Source of the DNA: Microbacterium sp. Nx66
GTDB lineage: Bacteria > Actinomycetota > Actinomycetes > Actinomycetales > Microbacteriaceae
Direction: 5' to 3'
DNA: 64,000 nt
Assembly (NCBI RefSeq): GCF_904066215.1
Contig: NZ_LR880474.1
Coordinates: 1,426,001 to 1,490,000, forward strand
Numbering within the stretch: position 1 is the first letter of the stretch; each line of letters starts with the position of its first letter. The notes beneath the pieces are model-generated. The model ran no database searches. It was given only the letters and a program-made list of their open reading frames with translations, and was not told the origin of the DNA. The position numbers and the translations under genes are program-made. Positions 8,474-16,549 of the stretch are shown in pieces.

Positions 8474-10096
8474 TCAGTCCTCGTCCGGGTACGGCACGGG
8501 CCAGCGCGGCTCCGGCACCGGCCAGCCGGCGGCCTTCAACGCACGCCGGGAGAGCTCGCGGGCCGAGTACGGCGTCCGCACCCCTCGGATGTCGCGGTAG
8601 TCCTGGTGCCCGGGGCCGGCCCAGAGGATCGCGTCGCCGTCGCCGACGAGTCCGACGGCGGCCACGATCGCGGCCTCCGGCGGGGAGTACTCGTGGATCT
8701 CGGCGTCGGGACGGGCGCGACGCGCGCCGTCGACGAGCGTCGCGCGGATCGACGCCGGGTCTTCGAATCGCGGGTGGTGATCCGTCACGACGAGGATGTC
8801 GCTCCCCTCCACCGCGGTGCGGGCCATGTCGAAGCGCTTGCTGGCGTCCCGGTCCCCGTCGGCCCCGAAGAGCATGAGCACCTTGCCGGGAGTCACCCGC
8901 CGCACGGCGGCCAGGGTCTTCTCGAAGGCGTCGGGCGAGTGGCCGAAGTCGACGAAGACGGCCGGCCCCCGCGCGCCTGAGACGAGCTGCGTGCGCCCTG
9001 GCAGGTAGGCGTGGATGCCGCCGTCGCGCTGCAGGGCCTCGACGATCCGCTCCCAGGCATAGCCGCCCTCGAGCAGCATGACGATCGCGAGCGCCGCGTT
9101 CGCGGCCATGTGGGGGCCGATCACCGGGACGGTCGTGGTGAGCGTGCCAGCCGGTCCCGTCATCGTGAACGTCGTTCCGGTCGTCCGCTCGTCGTCGATG
9201 ACGACCACCCAGTCCGCTCGCGATGCCTGATCGGCGTCGGCGGCGATGGAGGGCGTCCCGACGGTGATGACGGGGATCTCGGAGCGCTCCACGACCAGGG
9301 CCCCGGAGGAGGAGTCGAGGCACACGACGCCGCGGACGGCGCGATCGGGCCGGAAGAGCGGCAGCTTCGCCTCGAAGTACTCCTCCATGTCGGCGTAGTC
9401 GTCGAGGTGGTCGTGGCTGAGGTTCGTGAATCCCGCGACGTCGAACCGGATGCCGTCGACACGGTGCCGGGAGAGGGCCTGGGCGCTGACCTCGACCGCG
9501 ACGGCCTCGACCTCGCGCTCCCGCATCAGCGCGAGCAGGGCGTGCATCTCCGACGCCTCAGGGGTGGTGAGCCGCGAGACGATGACCTCGCCCGCGATGT
9601 GTCGTTCGGCCGTGGAGGAGAGCCCGGTGACGACGCCCATCTGTTCGAGGATGCCCTCGAGGAGGTGCGAGACGCTCGTCTTGCCGTTCGTCCCGGTGGT
9701 CGCGAAGAGGAGGGGGAGCGGGTCCTCCGCTCCCGTGCCGTACACCCAGGCGCTCAGCGCGCCGAGCACGCCGCGGGGGTCGTCGACGATGAGGATCGGG
9801 AGGCCGGCGTCCGCGGCGATGTCGGCGCCCGCCTGGTCCGTGATCACGGCGACCGCCCCCTTCTCGGCAGCGGTCTTGGCGAAGTCCGCGCCGTGGCGGT
9901 TCACGCCGCGGATCGCGACGAACGCCTCGCCGGGACGCAGGTCCGCCGTGGCGAGGGTGATGCCACTGAGAGCGACGCCCTCCACGTCGCCGCGCACGGA
10001 GCGGGCGAATCGGGAGGCGAGTTCGGACAGCTCGCGCCGGGGCGGGTTCGCGGGGCGGAGCACGGGGGGCAGGGTCGGCTGTTGTTCCATCGACAT
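8474..10096 (-). CDS. MurE-like Mur ligase family protein (paralogue)
   Basis: A 540-aa three-domain Mur ligase most like UDP-MurNAc-tripeptide synthetase MurE. The ATP loop TGTNGKT is at residues 134-140; the family positions SHDHLDDY, HMAANAALA, FGHSPDAFEK and FGADGDRD follow in order. In MurE the third amino acid is chosen at a D-[ND]-P-[RA] motif; here it reads DHHPR, neither the DNPR of diaminopimelate enzymes nor the usual lysine forms. It stands alone between dxr and rip1, with no mraY, murF or ftsW nearby, so it may be a second copy with altered substrate. GGAG upstream of the ATG supports the start. It converges on dxr with a 12-bp gap. Confidence 0.85.
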   Translation of the reverse strand: MSMEQQPTLPPVLRPANPPRRELSELASRFARSVRGDVEGVALSGITLATADLRPGEAFVAIRGVNRHGADFAKTAAEKGAVAVITDQAGADIAADAGLPILIVDDPRGVLGALSAWVYGTGAEDPLPLLFATTGTNGKTSVSHLLEGILEQMGVVTGLSSTAERHIAGEVIVSRLTTPEASEMHALLALMREREVEAVAVEVSAQALSRHRVDGIRFDVAGFTNLSHDHLDDYADMEEYFEAKLPLFRPDRAVRGVVCLDSSSGALVVERSEIPVITVGTPSIAADADQASRADWVVVIDDERTTGTTFTMTGPAGTLTTTVPVIGPHMAANAALAIVMLLEGGYAWERIVEALQRDGGIHAYLPGRTQLVSGARGPAVFVDFGHSPDAFEKTLAAVRRVTPGKVLMLFGADGDRDASKRFDMARTAVEGSDILVVTDHHPRFEDPASIRATLVDGARRARPDAEIHEYSPPEAAIVAAVGLVGDGDAILWAGPGHQDYRDIRGVRTPYSARELSRRALKAAGWPVPEPRWPVPYPDED

Positions 10097-10141
10097 GTCG
10101 TCTCCATGTTCTCATGACGGCGGTGTCGCCCCGGGCGGGTC

Positions 10142-10176
10142 GGTCCGCCGCGCGCCGGAGCAGGGCGCGGCGGACC
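10142..10176 (-). terminator. Hairpin terminator after the ycnI-like gene
   Basis: Perfect 12-bp arms (10142-10153 and 10165-10176) with an 11-nt loop, just beyond the ycnI stop and before murE-like on the same strand. There is no U tract. Confidence 0.6.
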
Positions 10177-10184
10177 CGGGACGC

Positions 10185-10859
10185 TCAGGCGCGGCGGCGG
10201 AACGCGAGCACGGCGACCACGAGCGCCGCGACACCGGCCAGGAGGCCGCCGGCGCCCAGCGCGATACCCAGGGCGTCGTCGCCGGTGTCGGCCGTCGCGG
10301 GCTGCGGTACGGTGCTCGTGCCGTGACCGCCCTCGGCGTTGTCCGTCACCGTCACGACGGGAGCGGGGGAGTCGAGGTCGTGCGGGTCCTCGCCCTTCTC
10401 GGCGAGCTGCGTCCACTCCGTCGCCCCGTCGACGCACTGCTGGACCACCGGGAAGGCGAGCGTCTCGGGCGTGTCCTCGTCCAGTCCCACCGACATGCTG
10501 ACGGCGCCGCGGAGGTCGGTCGGCACGGGCGTGAGGGCGGTGTAGGTGACCGCGCTCACGAGACCGTCGTCGCCGCGTTCCACCTGGATGCTCCAGTCGC
10601 CGTCGAGCGTCGGGGCGACGGAGGCGAGGCCCTCCGGCATGGTGACGCGCAGGGCTGTGGTGGGCGAGGTGCCGCACCCGTGCGAGAAGGAGAAGGTCAG
10701 CACGCCATGGTCACCGGCGGCGAGCTCGTCAGGGCTGACGGTGACGTGGGCGCCGGCCATCGCCGGGACGGCGAGGGCGAGGGCGAGTCCGCCGATGATG
10801 CCGGTGGCTCCGAGGAGGGCGCGGCGCGGACGGCGGGGGCGGATGGTGGGGTTCGACAT
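10185..10859 (-). CDS. YcnI-like copper-binding domain protein, C-terminally anchored
   Basis: A 224-aa exported protein. A signal peptide ending near VPAMAGA leaves a mature N terminus beginning HVTVSPDEL; in the YcnI (DUF1775) family the N-terminal histidine is part of a copper site. A conserved FSFSHGCGTSPT block follows. The C terminus has a linker, one transmembrane helix and FRRRA, so the domain is displayed outside the cell. It lies 88 bp downstream of a four-helix, histidine-containing membrane gene on the same strand, which suggests a small metal-handling pair. No CopC/D, CopA or copper regulator is nearby. The metal role is by family only. Confidence 0.83.
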   Translation of the reverse strand: MSNPTIRPRRPRRALLGATGIIGGLALALAVPAMAGAHVTVSPDELAAGDHGVLTFSFSHGCGTSPTTALRVTMPEGLASVAPTLDGDWSIQVERGDDGLVSAVTYTALTPVPTDLRGAVSMSVGLDEDTPETLAFPVVQQCVDGATEWTQLAEKGEDPHDLDSPAPVVTVTDNAEGGHGTSTVPQPATADTGDDALGIALGAGGLLAGVAALVVAVLAFRRRA

Positions 10860-10947
10860 GGGGTCTCCAGATGCTCGTGTGGGGCGCGCGGGAACAGCGC
10901 GGCCCGAAGGGGCCGTCTCTCGAGGACGGCAGGGTCGGCGGGGCGGC

Positions 10948-11532
10948 TCAGCCGCCGACGGGCACCGGCGGACCGCGCCGCGACACCACCACGGTCATCG
11001 CGGCATCGAGCGGAGAGCGGAGAGCGGAGCGCAGCGGACGCGGCGGTGCGGGAGGCGCGGAGGTGGGAGTCGCCGCGCGCCGGAGCGCGGCCTGGAACCA
11101 GCGGGCGATCGCGCGCAACACGCTCTCGCCGTGCCACAGCAGCAGCGTGGTCAGCACCGCGCAGGCGAGGTGCGCCGACAGCATCAGCGTGTCCGGGCCG
11201 GGAGCCGGGGACAGCGGTGCGAGCGCGCCCAGGTCGAGGTGATGCGCGTGCGTGCCGATGACGGACGCGCCCCCCGCTGTGGGCGCACCCAGAAGCTGGA
11301 AGAGCAGGTGGAACGCGGCCTGCGCCAGGAGCACGGCCACGGCGACCCGTGCGCGTGACGGCCGACCGCCGGCCACCGCGGCGGAGAGGGGGACGAAGAG
11401 CACCGCGACGGCGGCGATGAGCAGGGGGTGCGGAGCGGCGCCGCCGGCGAGCGTGTGCGACACGGCTGCGAGGAGCGTGGCGATCGCGGACACGGCGGCG
11501 GCGCGGAGGAAGCGCAGCTGCCGGGACGTCAT
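10948..11532 (-). CDS. Four-helix membrane protein upstream of the ycnI-like gene
   Basis: A 194-aa protein with about four transmembrane segments. A GTHAHHLDLG loop between helices 3 and 4 holds three histidines in four residues, and HPLL, AFHLLF and LWHGES supply more, which could bind a metal. The last ~50 residues are proline/alanine/arginine-rich and cytosolic. No named family is recognised. The -10 lies 6 nt before the ATG, and the ycnI-like gene follows at 88 bp, so the pair may be one operon. A copper or other metal role is inferred from the neighbour and the histidines. Confidence 0.72.
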   Translation of the reverse strand: MTSRQLRFLRAAAVSAIATLLAAVSHTLAGGAAPHPLLIAAVAVLFVPLSAAVAGGRPSRARVAVAVLLAQAAFHLLFQLLGAPTAGGASVIGTHAHHLDLGALAPLSPAPGPDTLMLSAHLACAVLTTLLLWHGESVLRAIARWFQAALRRAATPTSAPPAPPRPLRSALRSPLDAAMTVVVSRRGPPVPVGG

Positions 11533-11538
11533 CCCGCC

Positions 11539-11544
11539 AGCCTA
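11539..11544 (-). promoter_or_regulatory. -10 of the membrane gene/ycnI unit
   Basis: TAGGCT on the minus strand, 6 nt before ATG 11532. Confidence 0.6.
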
Positions 11545-11586
11545 GCCATGCTGTGCGAGCCGGGCGGATTCCTAGGCGGTGGGCAG

Positions 11587-11592
11587 TAGCGT
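11587..11592 (+). promoter_or_regulatory. -10 of rip1
   Basis: TAGCGT, 6 nt before GTG 11599. Confidence 0.6.
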
Positions 11593-11598
11593 GGGCAC

Positions 11599-12912
11599 GT
11601 GGAATTCCTGCTCTATCTGGGCGGCATCGTGTTCATGCTGATCGGCCTCGGGCTCTCGATCGGTCTGCACGAGGTCGGTCACCTCGTCCCTGCGAAGCTC
11701 TTCGGCGTGCGTGTCGGCCAGTACATGATCGGCTTCGGGCCGCGCCTGTGGTCGAAGCGGATCGGCGAGACGGAGTACGGCTTCAAGCTCCTGCCTCTCG
11801 GCGGCTTCATCTCGATGTCGGGGATGTATCCGTCGTCGAAGGACAGCGGACCCGCGTCCGGCGCGTTCCGCACGCTCATCCAGGATGCGCGCTCGGCCAA
11901 CGACGAGACGATCGCCGAGGGCGCCGAGGATCGGGTCTTCTACAAGCTGCCGGTCTGGAAGCGCGTGATCGTCATGCTCGGCGGACCGCTCATGAACCTC
12001 GTGCTGGCCGTGGTCATCTTCACCGTCCTCGTCAGCGGAATCGGCGTGCAGCAGGGCACCACGACGGTCGCGGCGGTGAACGAATGCGTGGTCCCGGCCT
12101 CATCGTCGGCGACCGAATGCGGTGCCGACGATCCGGAGTCTCCGGCGGCGGCGGCCGACGTGCAGCCAGGGGACGTCCTCGTCTCGATCGACGGGACACC
12201 GGTGGCGACCTTCGCCGAGGCGACGGCGATCGTGCAGGCCTCGCCGGGGCAGCCCCTCGATCTCGTCGTGCGCCGGGACGGCACGGAGCAGACGCTCACC
12301 CTCGCGCCGATCGCCGCGGAGCGCACCATCACGGATGCGAGCGGGCAGCCGGTGCTCGACGACGACGGCGAACCCGTCGTGAAGGAGGTCGGCTACGCGG
12401 GCATGATCGCGCAGATGGGCTACGTGCAGCAGCCGCTCACCGCCGGACCGCAGATGGCGGCGGACACGGTCGCCCGGGTCGGCTCGCTGATCGTCACGCT
12501 GCCCGTGCGGCTGTGGGACGTGGGTGTGTCGTTGGTGACGGGTGGGGAACGCGATCCGAACGGGCCGCTGAGCGTCGTCGGTGTCGGGCGTCTGGCGGGC
12601 GAGGTGGCCGCGACGGACGCGCCGGTCCTCAACCGCTTCGCCGTGCTGCTCGGCCTCCTCGGGTCGCTCAACGTCGCGCTCTTCGTGTTCAACCTCATCC
12701 CGCTGCTGCCCCTCGACGGCGGACACATCGTCGTCGCGCTCTGGGAAGGGATCAAGCGGGCGTGGGCGAAGCTCTTCCGGCGGCCGCCGCCGGCTCCGGT
12801 CGACGCCACGAAACTCGTCCCGCTGACCGTCGTCGTCGCGACGCTGCTGATCGCGATGGGAGCTCTGCTGCTGGTGGCCGACCTCTTCAACCCGGTCAAG
12901 CTGCTGGGCTGA
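11599..12912 (+). CDS. rip1: Site-2 intramembrane metalloprotease (M50, Rip1/RseP family)
   Basis: A 437-aa polytopic zinc protease that cuts membrane-bound anti-sigma factors and other single-span proteins. The zinc motif HEVGH is in helix 1 (about residues 24-28); the second metal motif appears as NLIPLLPLDGGH in the C-terminal half. Between them is a PDZ domain with inserted segments (PGDVLVSIDG). In mycobacteria the homologue lies between dxr and gcpE/ispG; here the same three genes occur in order but apart. The GTG start with a -10 at 6 nt implies its own leaderless promoter. It converges on the TrpEG gene with 15 bp between stops. Confidence 0.93.
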   Translation: MEFLLYLGGIVFMLIGLGLSIGLHEVGHLVPAKLFGVRVGQYMIGFGPRLWSKRIGETEYGFKLLPLGGFISMSGMYPSSKDSGPASGAFRTLIQDARSANDETIAEGAEDRVFYKLPVWKRVIVMLGGPLMNLVLAVVIFTVLVSGIGVQQGTTTVAAVNECVVPASSSATECGADDPESPAAAADVQPGDVLVSIDGTPVATFAEATAIVQASPGQPLDLVVRRDGTEQTLTLAPIAAERTITDASGQPVLDDDGEPVVKEVGYAGMIAQMGYVQQPLTAGPQMAADTVARVGSLIVTLPVRLWDVGVSLVTGGERDPNGPLSVVGVGRLAGEVAATDAPVLNRFAVLLGLLGSLNVALFVFNLIPLLPLDGGHIVVALWEGIKRAWAKLFRRPPPAPVDATKLVPLTVVVATLLIAMGALLLVADLFNPVKLLG

Positions 12913-12927
12913 GCGACCGGGACGCAC

Positions 12928-14811
12928 TCAGCGCAGGGCGTGTGCGACCAGACGCTCCAGCGTGCGGATGCCGTCGCGGGACAGGATCGACTCGAGGTGG
13001 CCCTGCACCGATGCGAACCCGTCGCCCCGGAGGGCGTAGACGTCGCCGGTCGCCGGATCCGCCGACACCTCGGCCGCGCCCACCGTCGTCACTCCGGGGT
13101 CGACCCGTGCCGTGAAGGTGTTGTAGAACCCGATCGAGGCGTCCTCGCCGAACACCGGCACGGCCTTCTGTAGCCCCTGGTGCGGAGCGTCGAGGGGCGT
13201 CAGCGCGATCCCCATCCGGTCCGCCAGGATCTGGTGGCTCAGGCAGACCGCGAGCAGCGGGGCATGCGCCTGCAGGCTGGCCGCCACGACCTCGCGCATC
13301 CGGGCGATGCGCGGGCTCGCGTCGTCTCGGGGGTCGCCGGGGCCGGGGCCGGCGACGACGAGATCGGCCGTCTCGACCGCCTCGTCGTCCACGTCGTCCC
13401 AGGACGCGATGGTCACGTCGAGCCCGAGGTGCCGCAGCTGATGCGCGAGCATCGTCGTGAAGCGGTCCTCGGCGTCGACCACGAGGGCGGAGCGGCCGGA
13501 GAACGGCCCCGTGAAGTCCTCACCCTGCGGGTTCAGCCAGAACTCGGCGAGGCGGGCGTTGCGCGAGGAGAGGAGCGCGGCGACGTCCGGGTCGTCGGCG
13601 AGACGCCGGGGCTCACCGGGGGCGTCGGCGTCGCTGCGGGCTTCCGCCACACGGTCCCGGTCGATCGCGCCGATGGCGCCGAGCACACCCGCTGCCTTGC
13701 CGTGGGTCTCGGAGACCTCGCCGTGCGGGTCGGAGTGGCGGACGAGGGTGGCGCCGACGGGAACGCTCAGCTCGCCGTCCTGCAGATACACCGTGCGGAT
13801 GAGGATCGGCGCGTCGAGGTCGTGGCCGCCGTCGGCGTTGGGGGTGAAGAGCGCGGCGACGCCGGAGTAGTAGCCCCGCGGCTTGCGCTCGTGCCGCCGG
13901 ATCACGGCGCAGGCGTTCTGCATGGGGGAGCCGGTGACGGTGGGGGCGAACATCGTCTCGCGGAGGATGTCCCGGGGGTCCAGAGCGCTCCGGCCGCGCA
14001 GCATGTACTCCGTGTGCGTCAGCCGCGACATCTCCTTCAGATGCGGGCCCGTGATGCGTCCGCCGTCGGCACAGACGGCGCTCATCATCTTGAGCTCCTC
14101 GTCCACGACCATGAACAGCTCCTCGGTCTCCTTGGTCGAGGCCAGGAAGTCGGTCAGCGTCTCCTTCGTCGCGCCGCCCGCCGGATGCCGGAAGGTCCCC
14201 GAGATGGGGTTCATGGTGACGACGCCACCGCGGGCCACGACGTGTGCCTCCGGGCTCGCCCCCACCGCGATGTGGCCGGGGGTGAACACCGCGAACGTCC
14301 AGTAGGCCCCGCGCTCATGGGCGAGCAGAGCCCGGAACCAGGTGAGGGCCGCCTGCCGTTCGTCCGCCTCGACGGTCGCCGTGAAGTCGCGACGGATGAC
14401 GAAGTTCGCCCCCTCGCCGCGGCCGATCTCGTCGGCGATCACGGTCTCGACGATGGCGGCGTACTCCTCGTCGGCGATGTCGAAGCCCTCGTCGCGCAGT
14501 GGGATCGGCGCGGTAGGAAGCGCATCGAGCACAGCCGCGGTCGGCAGATGGAGGTGCTCGTCCACGACGATGCAGCGCAGCGGCGCCCCGTCGTCCTGCG
14601 CGACGAATCCGCGCTCTCGGACCTGCCGGTAGGGGACGAGGGCGAAGACCTCCCGGGGCTCTCCCTCGGACGTCAGAGGGATGTCGGAGAGCAGCTCGAC
14701 GTCGGTCACGGCGCCGGTGAGCAGCTCCACGGTGTCCGCGCCGTCACGGGCGATCAGCACGAAGGACGCGGTGGGATCGGCGCTGAGCTCGTCGAGGCGA
14801 GAGAGGGTCAT
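12928..14811 (-). CDS. Anthranilate synthase family fusion (TrpE-TrpG / PhzE type)
   Basis: A 627-aa fusion: a chorismate-binding TrpE-like domain (about 1-415), then a class I glutamine amidotransferase. The synthase half shows NPISGTFRHP, GSPMQNACAVI and RGYYSGV; the amidotransferase half has C523 in AVCLSHQ and His605/Glu607 in GHLES. The nucleophile elbow reads CLSHQ instead of the usual CLGHQ. It uses glutamine ammonia to turn chorismate into anthranilate, or into ADIC if it acts like PhzE. The tryptophan attenuator directly upstream favours the tryptophan pathway, although no trpD, C, B or A is in the window. AGGAGA precedes the ATG. Confidence 0.9.
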   Translation of the reverse strand: MTLSRLDELSADPTASFVLIARDGADTVELLTGAVTDVELLSDIPLTSEGEPREVFALVPYRQVRERGFVAQDDGAPLRCIVVDEHLHLPTAAVLDALPTAPIPLRDEGFDIADEEYAAIVETVIADEIGRGEGANFVIRRDFTATVEADERQAALTWFRALLAHERGAYWTFAVFTPGHIAVGASPEAHVVARGGVVTMNPISGTFRHPAGGATKETLTDFLASTKETEELFMVVDEELKMMSAVCADGGRITGPHLKEMSRLTHTEYMLRGRSALDPRDILRETMFAPTVTGSPMQNACAVIRRHERKPRGYYSGVAALFTPNADGGHDLDAPILIRTVYLQDGELSVPVGATLVRHSDPHGEVSETHGKAAGVLGAIGAIDRDRVAEARSDADAPGEPRRLADDPDVAALLSSRNARLAEFWLNPQGEDFTGPFSGRSALVVDAEDRFTTMLAHQLRHLGLDVTIASWDDVDDEAVETADLVVAGPGPGDPRDDASPRIARMREVVAASLQAHAPLLAVCLSHQILADRMGIALTPLDAPHQGLQKAVPVFGEDASIGFYNTFTARVDPGVTTVGAAEVSADPATGDVYALRGDGFASVQGHLESILSRDGIRTLERLVAHALR

Positions 14812-14849
14812 CGATGTCTCCTGTGCGAGGGCTCCGGCTCGGCGCAACG

Positions 14850-14873
14850 AAAAGACCGCCCCGGAGGCGGTCT
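14850..14873 (-). terminator. trp attenuator terminator
   Basis: On the minus strand, AGACCGCC (14873-14866), a 5-nt loop and GGCGGTCT (14860-14853) form a perfect 8-bp stem followed by UUUU. It lies between the leader peptide and the TrpEG start. The 5' arm ACCGCC can instead pair with GGCGGT at 14901-14896, which gives the antiterminator. Confidence 0.88.
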
Positions 14874-14895
14874 GGATTCGAGGGAACGCGAACAC

Positions 14896-14911
14896 ACCGC
14901 CTAGGAGGCGG
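14896..14911 (-). promoter_or_regulatory. Pause and antiterminator segments of the trp attenuator
   Basis: In the minus-strand RNA, CCGCC (14911-14907) can pair with GGCGG (14901-14897), and GGCGGT (14901-14896) can pair with ACCGCC (14871-14866) of the terminator arm. A ribosome stalled on the Trp codons would mask the first segment and free the second for antitermination, the classic arrangement. Confidence 0.8.
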
Positions 14912-14936
14912 GCCACCAGGTGATGTGCGCGATCAT
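14901..14936 (-). CDS. trpL: trp leader peptide MIAHITWWPAS
   Basis: An 11-codon ORF with two adjacent Trp codons at positions 7 and 8, followed by UAG. It lies upstream of a terminator hairpin and the TrpEG gene, so it is a tryptophan-sensing leader peptide. Low charged tRNA-Trp should stall the ribosome at Trp-Trp and allow read-through. There is no Shine-Dalgarno; a -10 hexamer lies exactly 6 nt upstream, so the AUG is probably the first base of the transcript. Confidence 0.9.
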   Translation of the reverse strand: MIAHITWWPAS

Positions 14937-14942
14937 GGGGCG

Positions 14943-14948
14943 AAACTA
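14943..14948 (-). promoter_or_regulatory. -10 of trpL-TrpEG
   Basis: TAGTTT on the minus strand, preceded by TG one base upstream (TGTGG), 6 nt before the leader ATG. Confidence 0.6.
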
Positions 14949-14988
14949 CCACACCCGCCGCATCCAGCCCTTCCGCATCCTGGCGGCG

Positions 14989-14994
14989 TAGGCT
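14989..14994 (+). promoter_or_regulatory. -10 of ispG
   Basis: TAGGCT, 6 nt before GTG 15001. It shares the 64-bp divergent region with the trp promoter. Confidence 0.65.
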
Positions 14995-15000
14995 GGGATC

Positions 15001-16152
15001 GTGCCAGCAGTGAATCTTGGGATGCCGAAGGTCCCCGAAGTCCTCGCCCCGCGTCGCAAGTCCCGTCAGATCAAGGTGGGCAAGGTGCTCGTCGGCGGCG
15101 ATGCGCCCGTCAGCGTGCAGTCGATGACGACGACGAAGACCACCGACATCAACGGGACTCTGCAGCAGATCGCGGAGCTCACCGCCTCCGGCTGCGAGAT
15201 CGTCCGGGTCGCCGTGCCCTCGCAGGACGACGCCGACGTGCTGCACATCATCGCGAAGAAGAGCCAGATCCCGGTCATCGCGGACATCCACTTCCAGCCG
15301 AAGTACGTCTTCCAGGCGATCGACGCCGGCTGCGCCGCCGTGCGGGTCAACCCGGGCAACATCCGGAAGTTCGACGACCAGGTCGGCGAGATCGCCAAGG
15401 CAGCGAAGGACGCGGGCGTCTCGCTCCGTATCGGCGTCAACGCGGGCTCCCTCGACCGTCGCCTGCTCGAGAAGTACGGCAAGGCCACGCCGGAGGCCCT
15501 CGTCGAGAGCGCTGTCTGGGAGGCGTCGCTGTTCGAGGAGCACGACTTCCACGACTTCAAGATCTCGGTGAAGCACAACGACCCGGTCGTGATGGTCAAG
15601 GCCTACCGCCAGCTCGCCGAGCGGGGCGACTGGCCGCTGCACCTCGGCGTGACCGAGGCGGGACCGGCCTTCCAGGGCACGATCAAGAGCGCGACCGCGT
15701 TCGGCATCCTGCTGGGGGAGGGCATCGGCGACACCATCCGCGTCTCGCTGTCCGCGCCGCCGGCCGAGGAGGTCAAGGTCGGTCACCAGATCCTCCAGTC
15801 CCTCAACCTCCGGGAGCGCAAGCTCGAGATCGTCTCGTGCCCCTCGTGCGGTCGGGCTCAGGTCGACGTCTACACGCTCGCGGAAGACGTCACCGAGGGG
15901 CTCAAGGAGATGACGGTGCCGCTGCGCGTCGCCGTCATGGGCTGCGTCGTGAACGGCCCGGGTGAGGCGCGCGAGGCCGACCTCGGTGTCGCGTCCGGCA
16001 ACGGCAAGGGCCAGATCTTCGTCAAGGGCGAGGTCATCAAGACCGTCCCGGAGGCTGACATCGTCGCCACCCTCATCGAGGAGGCGAACCGCATCGCCGC
16101 CGAGATGGGCCCGGACGCTCCGCTCGGCACCGCCCAGGTCGTCACCGCCTGA
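15001..16152 (+). CDS. ispG: 4-hydroxy-3-methylbut-2-enyl diphosphate synthase (ferredoxin/flavodoxin)
   Basis: A 383-aa GcpE/IspG enzyme of the MEP pathway: reductive ring opening of MEcPP to HMBPP with a 4Fe-4S cluster. An N-terminal TIM barrel ([21 protein letters not shown]) is followed by the cluster domain: cysteines in CPSCGR and GCVVNGPGE, with the glutamate that completes the cluster in NGPGE. The length is normal for the two-domain bacterial form. Leaderless start. It is followed at 13 bp by an NTF2-like gene and then an AlaX-like gene on the same strand, probably one transcript. Confidence 0.97.
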   Translation: MPAVNLGMPKVPEVLAPRRKSRQIKVGKVLVGGDAPVSVQSMTTTKTTDINGTLQQIAELTASGCEIVRVAVPSQDDADVLHIIAKKSQIPVIADIHFQPKYVFQAIDAGCAAVRVNPGNIRKFDDQVGEIAKAAKDAGVSLRIGVNAGSLDRRLLEKYGKATPEALVESAVWEASLFEEHDFHDFKISVKHNDPVVMVKAYRQLAERGDWPLHLGVTEAGPAFQGTIKSATAFGILLGEGIGDTIRVSLSAPPAEEVKVGHQILQSLNLRERKLEIVSCPSCGRAQVDVYTLAEDVTEGLKEMTVPLRVAVMGCVVNGPGEAREADLGVASGNGKGQIFVKGEVIKTVPEADIVATLIEEANRIAAEMGPDAPLGTAQVVTA

Positions 16153-16165
16153 TCCGAGGAGTGCC

Positions 16166-16498
16166 GTGTCCGACATCCTCCTGCCCGCGCCGGTCCAGAC
16201 GATGATCGACGCGATCAATGCCGGAGACACCGAGGCCTTCGTCGCCGCGTTCACCGCGGACGGCTTCGTGAGCGACTGGGGCACCGTGAAAGCCGGTGCC
16301 GACGGCGTGCGCGGCTGGGCGGACAGCGACGCGATCGGCGCCGCGGCACGGATGACCGTGCTCTCCGCCACCACGGACGGCGACATGACGCGCATCCGCT
16401 TCGGGTGGAGCAGTCGCGTCTTCAACGGCGAGTCCGATGGGATCTTCGTCGTCGACGGCGACCGGCTCGCCAGCTTCACGATCCCACCGTCCCACTGA
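16166..16498 (+). CDS. NTF2/SnoaL-like small protein
   Basis: A 110-aa protein with the cone-shaped NTF2-like fold pattern: an N-terminal helix (TMIDAINAGDTEAFVAAFT), a central W-G-containing turn, then strands ending FVVDGDRLASF. Members range from enzymes to binding proteins, so no activity is assigned. GAGGAG 4 nt before the GTG gives the start. It lies 13 bp after ispG and 51 bp before the AlaX-like gene. Confidence 0.78.
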   Translation: MSDILLPAPVQTMIDAINAGDTEAFVAAFTADGFVSDWGTVKAGADGVRGWADSDAIGAAARMTVLSATTDGDMTRIRFGWSSRVFNGESDGIFVVDGDRLASFTIPPSH

Positions 16499-16549
16499 CA
16501 CCCCGTGCCTGATCGGCACCATCGTTCCGTCGTCTCTCCGAGGAGCCCC

